Part shown: positions 1 to 5,769 of the stretch, one piece after another
Numbering within the stretch: position 1 is the stretch's first letter
How the letters are laid out: each line of letters starts with the position of its first letter
Assembly: GCA_937135995.1 (NCBI GenBank)
Contig: CAKZOF010000360.1
Location: 1-8,133 of the forward strand
Length of the DNA: 8,133 nt
Source: an uncultured Pyrinomonas sp.
Lineage (GTDB): Bacteria > Acidobacteriota > Blastocatellia > Pyrinomonadales > Pyrinomonadaceae
Direction: 5' to 3'
Translations under genes and position numbers: made by a program
The notes under the pieces: model-generated
Database searches by the model: none
What the model was told of the DNA's origin: nothing
The model's input: only the letters and a program-made list of their open reading frames with translations

Positions 1-644
1 AGGCCGATAGCTCCACGCGCCGCCTGCACGGGGGACTCGGCATCGGGCTCTCGATCGTCCGGCACATCGTCGAACTGCACGGCGGACGGGTCGGCGTCGA
101 AAGCGAAGGCAGGGGGCGCGGCGCGACCTTCTTCATCCGCTTGCCGCTGATGGCCATTCGCACGACGGAAGCAGTTGAGACGCCGCCGCAGACCGCGAAC
201 GCCGGCGAAACGGTTCGCGCGGCGAGCAACGGCGACGCGCTGGTGGCGCTTCAAGGCGTGCGCGTCATGGTCGTCGATGACGAGCGCGACGCGCGCGAGA
301 TGATCGCCACGGCGCTTCAGCATCACGGCATGGTGGTTCACACGGCGGCGACGGCGGCGGAAGCGCTCCGCGCCCTCGATGAGTTCGAGCCCGATCTCGT
401 TATCAGCGACATCGGCATGCCCGAGGAGGATGGCTACGAATTGATTCGCCAGCTACGTGCGCAACGCGACGATCTAGTCGTCGTCGCGTTGACGGCCTAT
501 GCGCGCGACATGGATCGCGAACAGGTGCTCGCCGCTGGCTTCCGTGCGCACATTCCGAAGCCGGTCTCGCCTGCCGACCTGATCGATGAGATCAGGCGTT
601 TGATCGAAGAGGTAAGGGGATCGAAGCCACAACCGAGCAATTGA
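1..644 (+). CDS. Hybrid sensor histidine kinase, C-terminal part (5' end outside window)
   Basis: The frame is open from base 3 with no stop before the TGA at 642-644, so this is the tail of a longer gene. The first residues carry the G2 ATP-lid motif of a histidine kinase ATPase domain (GLGIGLSIVRHIVELHGG), followed by the usual closing strand FFIRLPL. After a linker of roughly 35 residues comes a full receiver domain with the acidic pair in MVVDDE, the phospho-acceptor Asp in VISDIGMP, the conserved Thr in VALTAYA and the Lys in HIPKP. The protein should autophosphorylate in response to a signal sensed by its missing N-terminal part and pass phosphate to its own receiver Asp. All receiver residues needed for phosphorylation are present. 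The last nine codons lie inside a 31-base repeat that recurs 66 bases downstream, so the extreme C-terminus (GSKPQPSN) may be repeat-derived. No partner regulator or target is visible. Family assignment is certain; the sensed signal is unknown. Confidence 0.93.
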   Translation, partial: ADSSTRRLHGGLGIGLSIVRHIVELHGGRVGVESEGRGRGATFFIRLPLMAIRTTEAVETPPQTANAGETVRAASNGDALVALQGVRVMVVDDERDAREMIATALQHHGMVVHTAATAAEALRALDEFEPDLVISDIGMPEEDGYELIRQLRAQRDDLVVVALTAYARDMDREQVLAAGFRAHIPKPVSPADLIDEIRRLIEEVRGSKPQPSN

Positions 645-712
645 ACCTAGGTTCACGGGCGAAGAGGCGAGCGCAGGCGACGGGGATCGAAGCCATAACC
701 GAGCAATTGAAC
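616..712. repeat. Pair of 31-base direct repeats, one mismatch, offset 66 bases
   Basis: Copy one is 616-646 and copy two is 682-712. They start GGGGATCGAAGCC and end GAGCAATTGAAC, and differ only at the fifteenth base (C versus T). The 35 bases between them are unique. Copy one encodes the end of the kinase gene including its stop codon; copy two is non-coding, and in the kinase reading register its mismatch would give a TAA stop. The repeat-spacer geometry resembles CRISPR, but there are only two units, one of which is coding. Confidence 0.9.
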
Positions 713-770
713 GCGGTGCTGCTTGGTGAAGCGCACGCGTGGCCCATGCAGGACGCGCGCGGCAGAGTTG

Positions 771-779
771 TGCTAGCAT
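771..779 (+). promoter_or_regulatory. Possible extended -10 promoter of trpF
   Basis: TGCTAGCAT fits an extended -10 (TG, one base, then TAGCAT, four of six to the consensus). I see no convincing -35. If used, transcription would start near 786, only about nine bases before the ATG at 795 and after the alternative GTG at 783, which favours the ATG start and a very short leader. Confidence 0.35.
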
Positions 780-794
780 CGTGTGGAAAGCGTT

Positions 795-1436
795 ATGGTG
801 CGAGTCAAAATTTGCGGCGTCGCCTGCCTCGAAGACGCGCTTGCAGCGGCCAGCGCTGGCGCCGACGCCATCGGGGTCAATTTCTACGACGGAAGCCCGC
901 GCTACGTCGCGCCGCAAGAGGCAGCCCGGTGGAGCGCGCGTGTGCCAGCGCATCTGCTGCGCGTCGGCGTGTTCGTCAACGCGCCGGAAGAGTTGATCAT
1001 ACGTGTGGTCGAAGAGGTCGGACTCGATGCTGTGCAACTTCACGGCGACGAGACGGCCGATTTTTGTCGCGCGCTGCGCGCGAGGCTCAGCCCGCGCCCG
1101 GTGCGCATCATCAAAGCGTTGCGCGTTGATTCGAACTTTGATCCGGCGCGCGCCCGCGATTATGAAGCGGACGCCGTGTTGCTTGACGCCGCCGCGCCGG
1201 GCTGCTTCGGCGGCACGGGGCGTTCTTTCGACTGGGAGCAGGCGCGACAGGTGAGGTGGGCGGTCGCGGCGGAGCTGTTTCTCGCCGGAGGGCTTGCGCC
1301 GCACAACGTCGCGCAGGCCGTTTCGGTGGTGCAGCCCGATTGGGTCGATGCATGCAGCGCTTTGGAGAGCGCGCCGGGAAGAAAGGATCATACGCTGTTG
1401 CGCGATTTCGTGCGCGCAGCGAAGAGCACAGCTTGA
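795..1436 (+). CDS. trpF: Phosphoribosylanthranilate isomerase TrpF
   Basis: TrpF converts N-(5'-phosphoribosyl)anthranilate to CdRP, the third step from chorismate to tryptophan, in the cytoplasm. The 213-residue product has the usual length and TIM-barrel order: VRVKICG at the start with the catalytic Cys7, QLHGDE at 81-86, the catalytic general-acid Asp131 in VLLDAAAPG, the phosphate-binding GGTGRSFDW around 139-147, LAGGLAPHNV at 163-172, and ESAPGRKDH near 191-199 where the family usually has a VESAPGxKD-like stretch. I chose the ATG at 795 because the family typically begins directly with M-x-V-K-I-C-G; an in-frame GTG at 783 would add four residues but has no Shine-Dalgarno. GGAAAG at 785-790 is a weak, close ribosome site. 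The gene stands 150 bases from the kinase and 139 bases from the cyclase, so it is probably its own transcription unit. Assignment is secure. Confidence 0.97.
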   Translation: MVRVKICGVACLEDALAAASAGADAIGVNFYDGSPRYVAPQEAARWSARVPAHLLRVGVFVNAPEELIIRVVEEVGLDAVQLHGDETADFCRALRARLSPRPVRIIKALRVDSNFDPARARDYEADAVLLDAAAPGCFGGTGRSFDWEQARQVRWAVAAELFLAGGLAPHNVAQAVSVVQPDWVDACSALESAPGRKDHTLLRDFVRAAKSTA

Positions 1437-1524
1437 AGCACGGGCACGTGATCGAGTATGCTTGCATGAGATCACAGTGCGGAACTGCCAGCGTGATTCG
1501 GCGTTTCCTCGCCACGCGTTCGCC

Positions 1525-1551
1525 TCACGACCTTCTCGCCCAAAGTCGTGA
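1525..1551. repeat. Inverted repeat ahead of the diguanylate cyclase gene
   Basis: TCACGAC at 1525-1531 and GTCGTGA at 1545-1551 are perfect 7-base arms around a 13-base centre. The element ends 9 bases before the Shine-Dalgarno (GGGGGAG, 1561-1567) of the cyclase. It could be a regulator-binding palindrome or an RNA hairpin; no T-run follows, so it is not a standard terminator. Confidence 0.4.
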
Positions 1552-1575
1552 AGTTGAATCGGGGGAGTCGAGAAG

Positions 1576-2502
1576 ATGACTTTGATGACCCACGCGACAG
1601 CCAGCAGACAGCAGAGGAACGAGCGTCAGCGCGGGCGCGTGCTTCTGGTTATGAATGAAAGGATGGCGCGCTTGTGTGGTCCGACGTTGGAAGAGGCGGG
1701 AGCGTGCGTCGTCGGTGTGACGGGCGGCATGGCGGCCATCGTCTCCGTTCAGCGGACCAGGCCCAACATCGTCGTCGCCGAGATCGAATTGAACGATTTG
1801 CGCGCGGCGGAACTCGTGCGAACCATCGCTAACCTGCACGAGAACATGCCGCTCATCTTCGTCGGCGCGGAAGAAGCTTCCTTCAACCGGCGACTGGAAG
1901 CGCTTTCGCTCGGCGCTTTCGACTACTTTCAGTTACCGGTGGAACTGCCGCTGCTCGCGGCGAGAACGGCGCAACTGGTCCAGATTCAACTGACCATCGA
2001 AAGGTTGCGCGCCGAGGCCGATCAAGACTACTTGACCGGACTGGCGAATCGTCGGCGCTTCCGCGTCGCGCTCGGGCAGGAAGTCGAACGTTGGCGTCGC
2101 TACAAGGTTCCGTGCTCGTTGCTTCTGGTCGATGTCGATAAGCTGAAGAACATCAACGACGCTTTCGGCCATTCAGCCGGCGACATCGTCATCCGCCACG
2201 TCGCCCATATGCTTCGCGAATCGTCGCGCGACAACGATACGGCTGCCCGGCTCGGCGGGGAAGAGTTTGCTTTGCTGCTCGCCGGCGCGGACGATGCCAG
2301 AGCTTTCGCCGCCGCCGAACGGGTGCGAGCAGCCATCGCCAGTTCGCACGTCGAACGGGTCGGCACGGCAACCGTCAGCATCGGCGTCGCTTCGTGCCCG
2401 ACTCACGCTGCCTCCGAGCGCGAACTCTATTCGGCTGCCGATGCGGCGCTCTACCGCGCCAAGCGCGACGGGCGAAACTGCGTGCGCATGGCCGAAAGAT
2501 GA
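1576..2502 (+). CDS. Diguanylate cyclase with N-terminal degenerate receiver domain (PleD-like)
   Basis: This 308-residue protein should make cyclic di-GMP from two GTP in the cytoplasm. Residues about 20-135 have a receiver-domain outline, but key positions are changed: the acidic pair becomes Asn-Glu (VMNERM), the phospho-acceptor Asp aligns with Glu69 (NIVVAEIEL), the Thr position is Gly (IFVGA) and the conserved Lys is Leu120 (YFQLP). It therefore cannot be phosphorylated normally; Glu69 might mimic a phosphorylated state, which is inference. The GGDEF domain (about 150-305) looks active: DYLTGLANRR at 151-160, metal-binding VDVDKLKNIND at 185-195, the GGEEF signature at 227-231, and the I-site RxxD at 218-221 (RDND), correctly five residues before it, predicting product inhibition. 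The ATG has GGGGGAG 8 bases upstream. It sits between trpF and trpB with spacers on both sides, so a functional link to tryptophan synthesis is not implied. Confidence 0.95.
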   Translation: MTLMTHATASRQQRNERQRGRVLLVMNERMARLCGPTLEEAGACVVGVTGGMAAIVSVQRTRPNIVVAEIELNDLRAAELVRTIANLHENMPLIFVGAEEASFNRRLEALSLGAFDYFQLPVELPLLAARTAQLVQIQLTIERLRAEADQDYLTGLANRRRFRVALGQEVERWRRYKVPCSLLLVDVDKLKNINDAFGHSAGDIVIRHVAHMLRESSRDNDTAARLGGEEFALLLAGADDARAFAAAERVRAAIASSHVERVGTATVSIGVASCPTHAASERELYSAADAALYRAKRDGRNCVRMAER

Positions 2503-2504
2503 CG

Positions 2505-2527
2505 GCTCGTGCGACCTTGTAACGAGC
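2505..2527 (+). terminator. Weak hairpin just after the cyclase stop, possible terminator
   Basis: GCTCGT at 2505-2510 and ACGAGC at 2522-2527 form a perfect 6-base-pair stem with an 11-base loop, two bases after the stop codon of the cyclase. There is no adjacent T-run, so intrinsic termination is doubtful; it could protect the 3' end of the mRNA. Confidence 0.25.
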
Positions 2528-2790
2528 GCGCCGCGGTTTCGCTCATCCGGTCGCTTCTTTGACGAAAGCTGCCAGGGCTGTTCTTCATGTGACTTCCTCT
2601 CAACCTTTCAGGGGGCTTCTGCTTTCACAGCGCCTCTCATCCTACGCTTCAAAGAGTGGGTTTCTCCGGCCGTCTTTCGTAAACCGCATTCGGCCGACGT
2701 TGAAACGGGTTCTGCGAACTTTGCGCTGGCGAGAGGTTGTACGGCGTGTGGTCTACATGCGGTCGGTTTTGAACGGTAGGGCATGCTTGC

Positions 2791-2815
2791 GCGCGTCGTT
2801 TGCGAAACGGCGCGC
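2791..2815 (+). promoter_or_regulatory. Perfect 11-base-pair hairpin 38 bases upstream of trpB
   Basis: The left arm GCGCGTCGTTT (2791-2801) pairs with GAAACGGCGCGC-type sequence ending at 2815 over 11 consecutive pairs (one G-U) around a GCG loop. It is followed by TTTGT, a short U-rich tail, and lies just before the trpB ribosome site. It could be a terminator of upstream transcription, a leader attenuator, or a DNA palindrome bound by a repressor. No partner anti-terminator stem was evident. Confidence 0.5.
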
Positions 2816-2837
2816 TTTGTGCCAAGCTGAGGGCGGT

Positions 2838-2843
2838 GGGAGG
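2838..2843 (+). promoter_or_regulatory. trpB ribosome binding site (decides the start)
   Basis: GGGAGG lies 10 bases before the GTG at 2854, nearly a full match to the anti-Shine-Dalgarno. It favours this GTG over the in-frame start at 2800, which falls inside the hairpin and has no such site. Confidence 0.75.
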
Positions 2844-2853
2844 TCGAGCGAAA

Positions 2854-4065
2854 GTGAGTCTTGCAGTGCAACCGGACGAACGCGGGCGCTGGGGACGCTA
2901 CGGCGGTCGCTTCGTGCCGGAAACGCTCATGGCGCCGCTCGAAGAGTTGACGCGCGCTTATCAAGCCGCACGCGACGATGCCGCTTTTTATGACGAATTC
3001 GAACGCTTGCTGCGCGACTACTCCGGGCGCCCGACGCCGCTCTTCTACGCCGCGCGCTTGACCGCGCACGCCGGAGGCGCGCGCATCTACCTGAAGCGCG
3101 AAGACCTGTCGCACACCGGATCGCACAAGATCAACAACGCCATCGGGCAGGCATTGCTCGCTCGGCGCATGGGCAAGCGGCGCATCATCGCCGAAACCGG
3201 CGCCGGGCAGCACGGTGTGGCGACGGCCACCGTGTGCGCGCTGCTCGGTATGGAGTGTGTCATTTACATGGGGGCCGAGGATGTGCGGCGTCAGGCGCTC
3301 AACGTCTTTCGCATGCGCCTGCTCGGTGCCGATGTGCGCGAAGTCGCCAACGGATCGCGCACTTTGAAAGACGCCATCAACGAGGCGCTGCGCGATTGGG
3401 TGACCAACGTCGAGAATACCTACTACTTGCTCGGTAGCGCGCTCGGCCCGCATCCTTACCCGCTCATGGTGCGTGACTTCCAGCGCGTCATCGGCGTCGA
3501 AGCGCGAGCGCAGATCTTGGAGCGCGAAGGACGCTTGCCGGATGCGTTGGTCGCTTGCGTCGGTGGCGGTTCCAACTCCATCGGACTCTTTCACCCATTC
3601 TTGAACGATGAACGAGTGCGCCTGATCGGCGTCGAAGCTGGCGGGCGCAGCGACGAATTGGGCCAGCATGCGGCGCGCTTCAATCTGCGCGGCGGTGGAC
3701 GTCTCGGCGTCCTGCAGGGGACGATGAGTTACGTCCTGCAGGATGCGCATGGGCAGATCGCCCCCACTCATTCGATCTCCGCCGGATTGGATTATCCGGC
3801 CATCGGTCCGGAGCACGCCTATCTTCGCGACCTGGGGCGCGTCGAATACGTCGGCGCAACAGACGCGGAAGCACTGGAAGCTTTTCAATTGCTCGCGCAG
3901 TTGGAAGGCATCCTGCCGGCGCTTGAATCGGCCCACGCAGTGGCGCACGCGATCAAACTGGCGCGCCGCATGGATCGAGACCGGATCGTCATCGTCAACC
4001 TCTCGGGGCGTGGCGACAAAGACGTTCACACGGTGGCTCACGAACTGGGCCAGCAGATCGGGTGA
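2854..4065 (+). CDS. trpB: Tryptophan synthase beta chain TrpB
   Basis: TrpB is the PLP enzyme that condenses indole with L-serine to tryptophan, working in an alpha2-beta2 complex with TrpA that channels indole. The 403-residue product has normal length. It opens with [13 protein letters not shown] (14-26), then [15 protein letters not shown] with the PLP Schiff-base Lys92, [10 protein letters not shown] with catalytic Glu114, the PLP phosphate cradle GGGSN at 237-241, and LSGRGDKD (383-390) with the Ser that contacts the pyridine nitrogen. The pattern is that of the standard TrpB1 form that partners TrpA, not the longer TrpB2. The GTG start has GGGAGG upstream. Unusually, trpA does not follow at once: the stop is followed by AGGAGG (4068-4073) with no start codon in the next 20 bases, then a 333-base spacer. 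Assignment is secure. Confidence 0.98.
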   Translation: MSLAVQPDERGRWGRYGGRFVPETLMAPLEELTRAYQAARDDAAFYDEFERLLRDYSGRPTPLFYAARLTAHAGGARIYLKREDLSHTGSHKINNAIGQALLARRMGKRRIIAETGAGQHGVATATVCALLGMECVIYMGAEDVRRQALNVFRMRLLGADVREVANGSRTLKDAINEALRDWVTNVENTYYLLGSALGPHPYPLMVRDFQRVIGVEARAQILEREGRLPDALVACVGGGSNSIGLFHPFLNDERVRLIGVEAGGRSDELGQHAARFNLRGGGRLGVLQGTMSYVLQDAHGQIAPTHSISAGLDYPAIGPEHAYLRDLGRVEYVGATDAEALEAFQLLAQLEGILPALESAHAVAHAIKLARRMDRDRIVIVNLSGRGDKDVHTVAHELGQQIG

Positions 4066-4093
4066 ATAGGAGGCGCAGATCGCAGGACTCAGA

Positions 4094-4162
4094 ATGCATT
4101 GGGGACGTGCCGGAACGTGGGCTTCGGTGATGAACCGGCGTGAAAGGTCGTCGAAAACCTGA
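4094..4162 (+). CDS. Possible 22-codon small reading frame with two Trp codons
   Basis: ATG at 4094 has AGGA at 4084-4087, six bases upstream, and the frame runs to TGA at 4160-4162. The peptide begins MHWGRAGTW and has Trp at positions 3 and 9 of 22. Trp codons in a small frame ahead of trpA recall a leader peptide, but the two are not adjacent, the position inside the cluster is atypical, and I see no strong terminator/antiterminator pair after it. It may well be chance. Confidence 0.15.
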   Translation: MHWGRAGTWASVMNRRERSSKT

Positions 4163-4238
4163 TGGACCGGGGCGAGAGTGCGCCAAGACCTTTTGGAGAA
4201 CGATCGGGGAAGAATCGACGGATCGCTGAAACGCGCTC

Positions 4239-4386
4239 GGCGAACCGAAATGAGTCCCTGACGTGAGTTCGGCGAACCGAAGGAAGCTTCCCAAAATTGA
4301 AGCGGGATTGCTGTTTGCTGCGCTCCAAGAGGGGGTAAGGCGAACCAAAGACAGCTTCTCACGGTAAGTTCGACGAGACGGAAGAC
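4239..4386. repeat. Degenerate repeats upstream of trpA
   Basis: The core GGCGAACC recurs at 4239, 4271 and 4339. The copies at 4271-4292 and 4339-4360 match at 18 of 22 bases, offset 68. The copies at 4239 and 4339 are weaker (17 of 25) but similarity resumes downstream near 4261 and 4361 with a one-base shift. The 4267-4280 stretch is also a small palindrome, TTCGG-CGAA-CCGAA. The trpA start lies 12 bases past the end, so the last copy is in the trpA leader. Confidence 0.6.
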
Positions 4387-4398
4387 TTGGTTGGACGA

Positions 4399-5214
4399 AT
4401 GACGCGCATCGGAGACAGTTTCGCTCGCTTGCGCCGCGAAGGGCGACGCGGCCTCATCCCTTTCATCACAGCGGGCGATCCGGATCTCGACACCACCGCC
4501 GAGTTGATTGTTGAACTGGCGCGCGCAGGAGGTGCTACGGCCATCGAGCTCGGCGTTCCTTTCAGCGATCCGGTCGCTGATGGGCCAGTGATCCAACGCG
4601 CTTCGGAAAGGTCGCTTGCGCGTGGCACCAGTGTGGCTGATGCCCTCCATGTGGTCGAACGCGCACGCCGCCGAACCGATGTGCCCATCGTTCTGTTCAG
4701 CTACTACAATCCGCTGCTTCAGTTCGGGCAACGCGAATTGGCAGCCGAGGCGCGTAAGGTCGGCGTCGATGGCCTTCTCGTCACCGATCTTGTGCCGGAA
4801 GAGGCCGACGAGTGGGTGGAGATCGCCCGCGCATACGATCTGGACACGATCTTCCTCGCCGCTCCCACCTCCACTGATGAGAGGTTGCGCTTGATCGCTG
4901 CCCGAACGAGCGGTTTCATCTACGCTGTCTCGCGCGCTGGCGTAACGGGCGAGCGCGATCAAGTGAGCGCGCAGGCGAGAGAGTTGGTTGCGCGACTTCG
5001 GCGGTGCACGAATCTGCCCATCGCCGTCGGATTCGGCATTGCGCGCGCCGAGCACGTCGCCGAAGTCTGGCGGTATGCCGACGCGGCGGTGGTCGGGTCG
5101 GCCGTGGTCGCAAAGATCGAAAGTCTGCACGGGGCGGCGGACTTGGTCGAACGCGTAGGCGAGTTCTTCCGCGCGCTCGTGCCGCAGGAGCCCATGATCG
5201 GAGTGGAACGATGA
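4399..5214 (+). CDS. trpA: Tryptophan synthase alpha chain TrpA
   Basis: TrpA cleaves indole-3-glycerol phosphate to indole and glyceraldehyde-3-phosphate and passes indole through a tunnel to TrpB. The 271-residue product matches the family length of about 268. Visible hallmarks are GLIPFITAGDPD (18-29), IELGVPFSDP with catalytic Glu50, ADGPVIQRA with catalytic Asp61, LFSYYNPLLQFG, FIYAVSRAGVTGER with the active-site Tyr and loop-6 partner region, and PIAVGFGIA for phosphate binding near the C-terminus. I chose the ATG at 4399 because MTRIGDSFARL fits the family N-terminus; an in-frame TTG at 4387 is possible. No good Shine-Dalgarno is seen before the ATG (GGTTGGA at most). The stop overlaps the start of the next gene as ATGA, so that gene is probably translationally coupled. 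Assignment is secure. Confidence 0.97.
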   Translation: MTRIGDSFARLRREGRRGLIPFITAGDPDLDTTAELIVELARAGGATAIELGVPFSDPVADGPVIQRASERSLARGTSVADALHVVERARRRTDVPIVLFSYYNPLLQFGQRELAAEARKVGVDGLLVTDLVPEEADEWVEIARAYDLDTIFLAAPTSTDERLRLIAARTSGFIYAVSRAGVTGERDQVSAQARELVARLRRCTNLPIAVGFGIARAEHVAEVWRYADAAVVGSAVVAKIESLHGAADLVERVGEFFRALVPQEPMIGVER

Positions 5215-5537
5215 GCATCGGGCGTGGCAGCATGGTGATCGTTGTGCTCCACAGCCCGCGCGAGAAGTGCTGGGGACGGCTCGACCGAATCAGCGCGGCT
5301 GGTGTATTCTTGCGTGGCATCGATCTCACAGCCTTCGACGATTGGGTGAACGCGCTTCGGTCAGGCGAAACTTTCTTCGGCGTCACCGATCTTTTCTTTC
5401 CGCTCTGGCGCGTCGAACGCATCATGCACGACGAACGCTCGGGCGATGTCCCTTCGCTGGTGGAAAAGTTTGAGGCGAGCGTTGGCCGAAGCGTGCGCGA
5501 AGTCTTCGCTAGCGACTCTCAGTCGCTGGCTCCTTGA
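5211..5537 (+). CDS. Conserved-looking hypothetical protein, 108 aa, coupled to trpA
   Basis: I do not recognise a named family. The start ATG at 5211 shares bases with the trpA stop (ATGA), which supports it as a real, co-translated gene. A second in-frame ATG at 5232 (M8, giving MVIVVLHSPREKCWG) is an alternative start. The product is 108 residues, soluble, with no signal peptide or membrane segment. It looks like a small beta-rich unit: a hydrophobic strand (VIVVLHSP), strands around GRLDRISAAGVFLRGID, a helix DDWVNAL, another strand block TDLFFPLWRVERIM, and a mixed C-terminal segment DVPSLVEKFEASVGRS. From memory, similar short proteins with a strand, G-I-D-L and F-F-P-x-x-R-V-E-R pattern occur in Acidobacteriota, but I cannot verify this. 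The fold may be a small barrel; that is inference. No link to tryptophan synthesis is shown beyond position. Confidence 0.8.
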   Translation: MSIGRGSMVIVVLHSPREKCWGRLDRISAAGVFLRGIDLTAFDDWVNALRSGETFFGVTDLFFPLWRVERIMHDERSGDVPSLVEKFEASVGRSVREVFASDSQSLAP

Positions 5538-5596
5538 AGGGAACAACACGCTCGCGCTCCTGCTGACCACCCGGCAGAGCGGCGAGAAGCGGCGCG

Positions 5597-5673
5597 GCAG
5601 AAGGTGTTTGAAAGATGGAAACCTTGCGCTCCCTATGCCGCCCCGAAGTTTCGTGGGGGAGCAGATGGTGTTT
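5597..5673. repeat. Weak pair of short direct repeats upstream of recA
   Basis: GCAGAAGGTGTTT at 5597-5609 and GCAGATGGTGTTT at 5661-5673 match at 12 of 13 bases, offset 64, with patchy similarity beyond. They lie in the 220-base spacer before recA. Alone this pair could be chance; it is listed because three other spacers carry pairs with similar offsets. Confidence 0.35.
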
Positions 5674-5710
5674 CATGGGTGAGACGGCGTTTCTCTTCTG
5701 CGCCGAAATG

Positions 5711-5719
5711 TGTTACACT
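5711..5719 (+). promoter_or_regulatory. Probable extended -10 promoter of recA
   Basis: TGTTACACT fits TG, one base, TACACT (four of six to TATAAT). The -35 position 17 bases upstream (TTCTCT at 5691) is poor, as expected for an extended -10. Transcription would begin near 5726, giving a leader of about 40 bases. The -10 overlaps the small palindrome GTGT-T-ACAC (5710-5718). I see no GAAC-N4-GTTC or CTGT-N8-ACAG LexA box nearby. Confidence 0.45.
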
Positions 5720-5739
5720 CCTTTCCATCCTATGGCGCA

Positions 5740-5745
5740 AAGGAG
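5740..5745 (+). promoter_or_regulatory. recA ribosome binding site
   Basis: AAGGAG lies 12 bases before an in-frame GTG at 5758 and 24 bases before the ATG at 5770. It therefore raises the possibility that recA starts at 5758 with four extra residues (MVTT) ahead of the family-like MADTKSNDR. Confidence 0.55.
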
Positions 5746-5769
5746 AGAAGCGAAACAGTGGTGACGACA

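Larger units (their letters stand above)
2503..2853. other. Non-coding spacer between cyclase and trpB
   Basis: These 351 bases hold no gene I can support. A 6-base inverted repeat follows the cyclase stop, and an 11-base-pair hairpin and a good ribosome site lie at the trpB end. Reading frames crossing it show no recognisable domain. A near-repeat (CCTCTCAACCT at 2596 and CCTCTCATCCT at 2633) is too short to interpret. I found no Trp-rich leader peptide, T-box or clear -35/-10 pair. Confidence 0.6.
4066..4398. other. Spacer separating trpB from trpA
   Basis: These 333 bases contain an orphan AGGAGG at 4068-4073, a possible 22-codon reading frame, and degenerate repeats near the trpA end. 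I see no full-length gene and no clear promoter. The reverse-strand frames that cross it continue into antisense of trpB or trpA and carry no known domain. The orphan ribosome site suggests, as inference, that trpA once started right after trpB and was displaced by inserted sequence. Confidence 0.55.

Noticed and set aside
141..644. Stand-alone single-domain response regulator
   Set aside because: The frame is open upstream to base 3 and carries a histidine kinase ATP-lid motif, so this is the receiver of a hybrid kinase.
616..712. Two-unit CRISPR array (31-base repeats, 35-base spacer)
   Set aside because: Only two units, the first is coding sequence of the kinase gene, and no cas gene is in the window.
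474..1475. 333-codon open frame on the reverse strand
   Set aside because: Antisense to the kinase end and trpF; its internal duplication (IARLWLRSP twice) is only the 31-base DNA repeat translated.
4387..4398. trpA starting at TTG 4387
   Set aside because: The ATG at 4399 gives the usual TrpA N-terminus; TTG would add four residues without better ribosome site spacing. Not fully excluded.
2608..5130. 840-codon open frame on the reverse strand
   Set aside because: It lies antisense to trpB and trpA through the spacer. Its translation has no recognisable domain and fits the stop-poor shadow expected in GC-rich genes.
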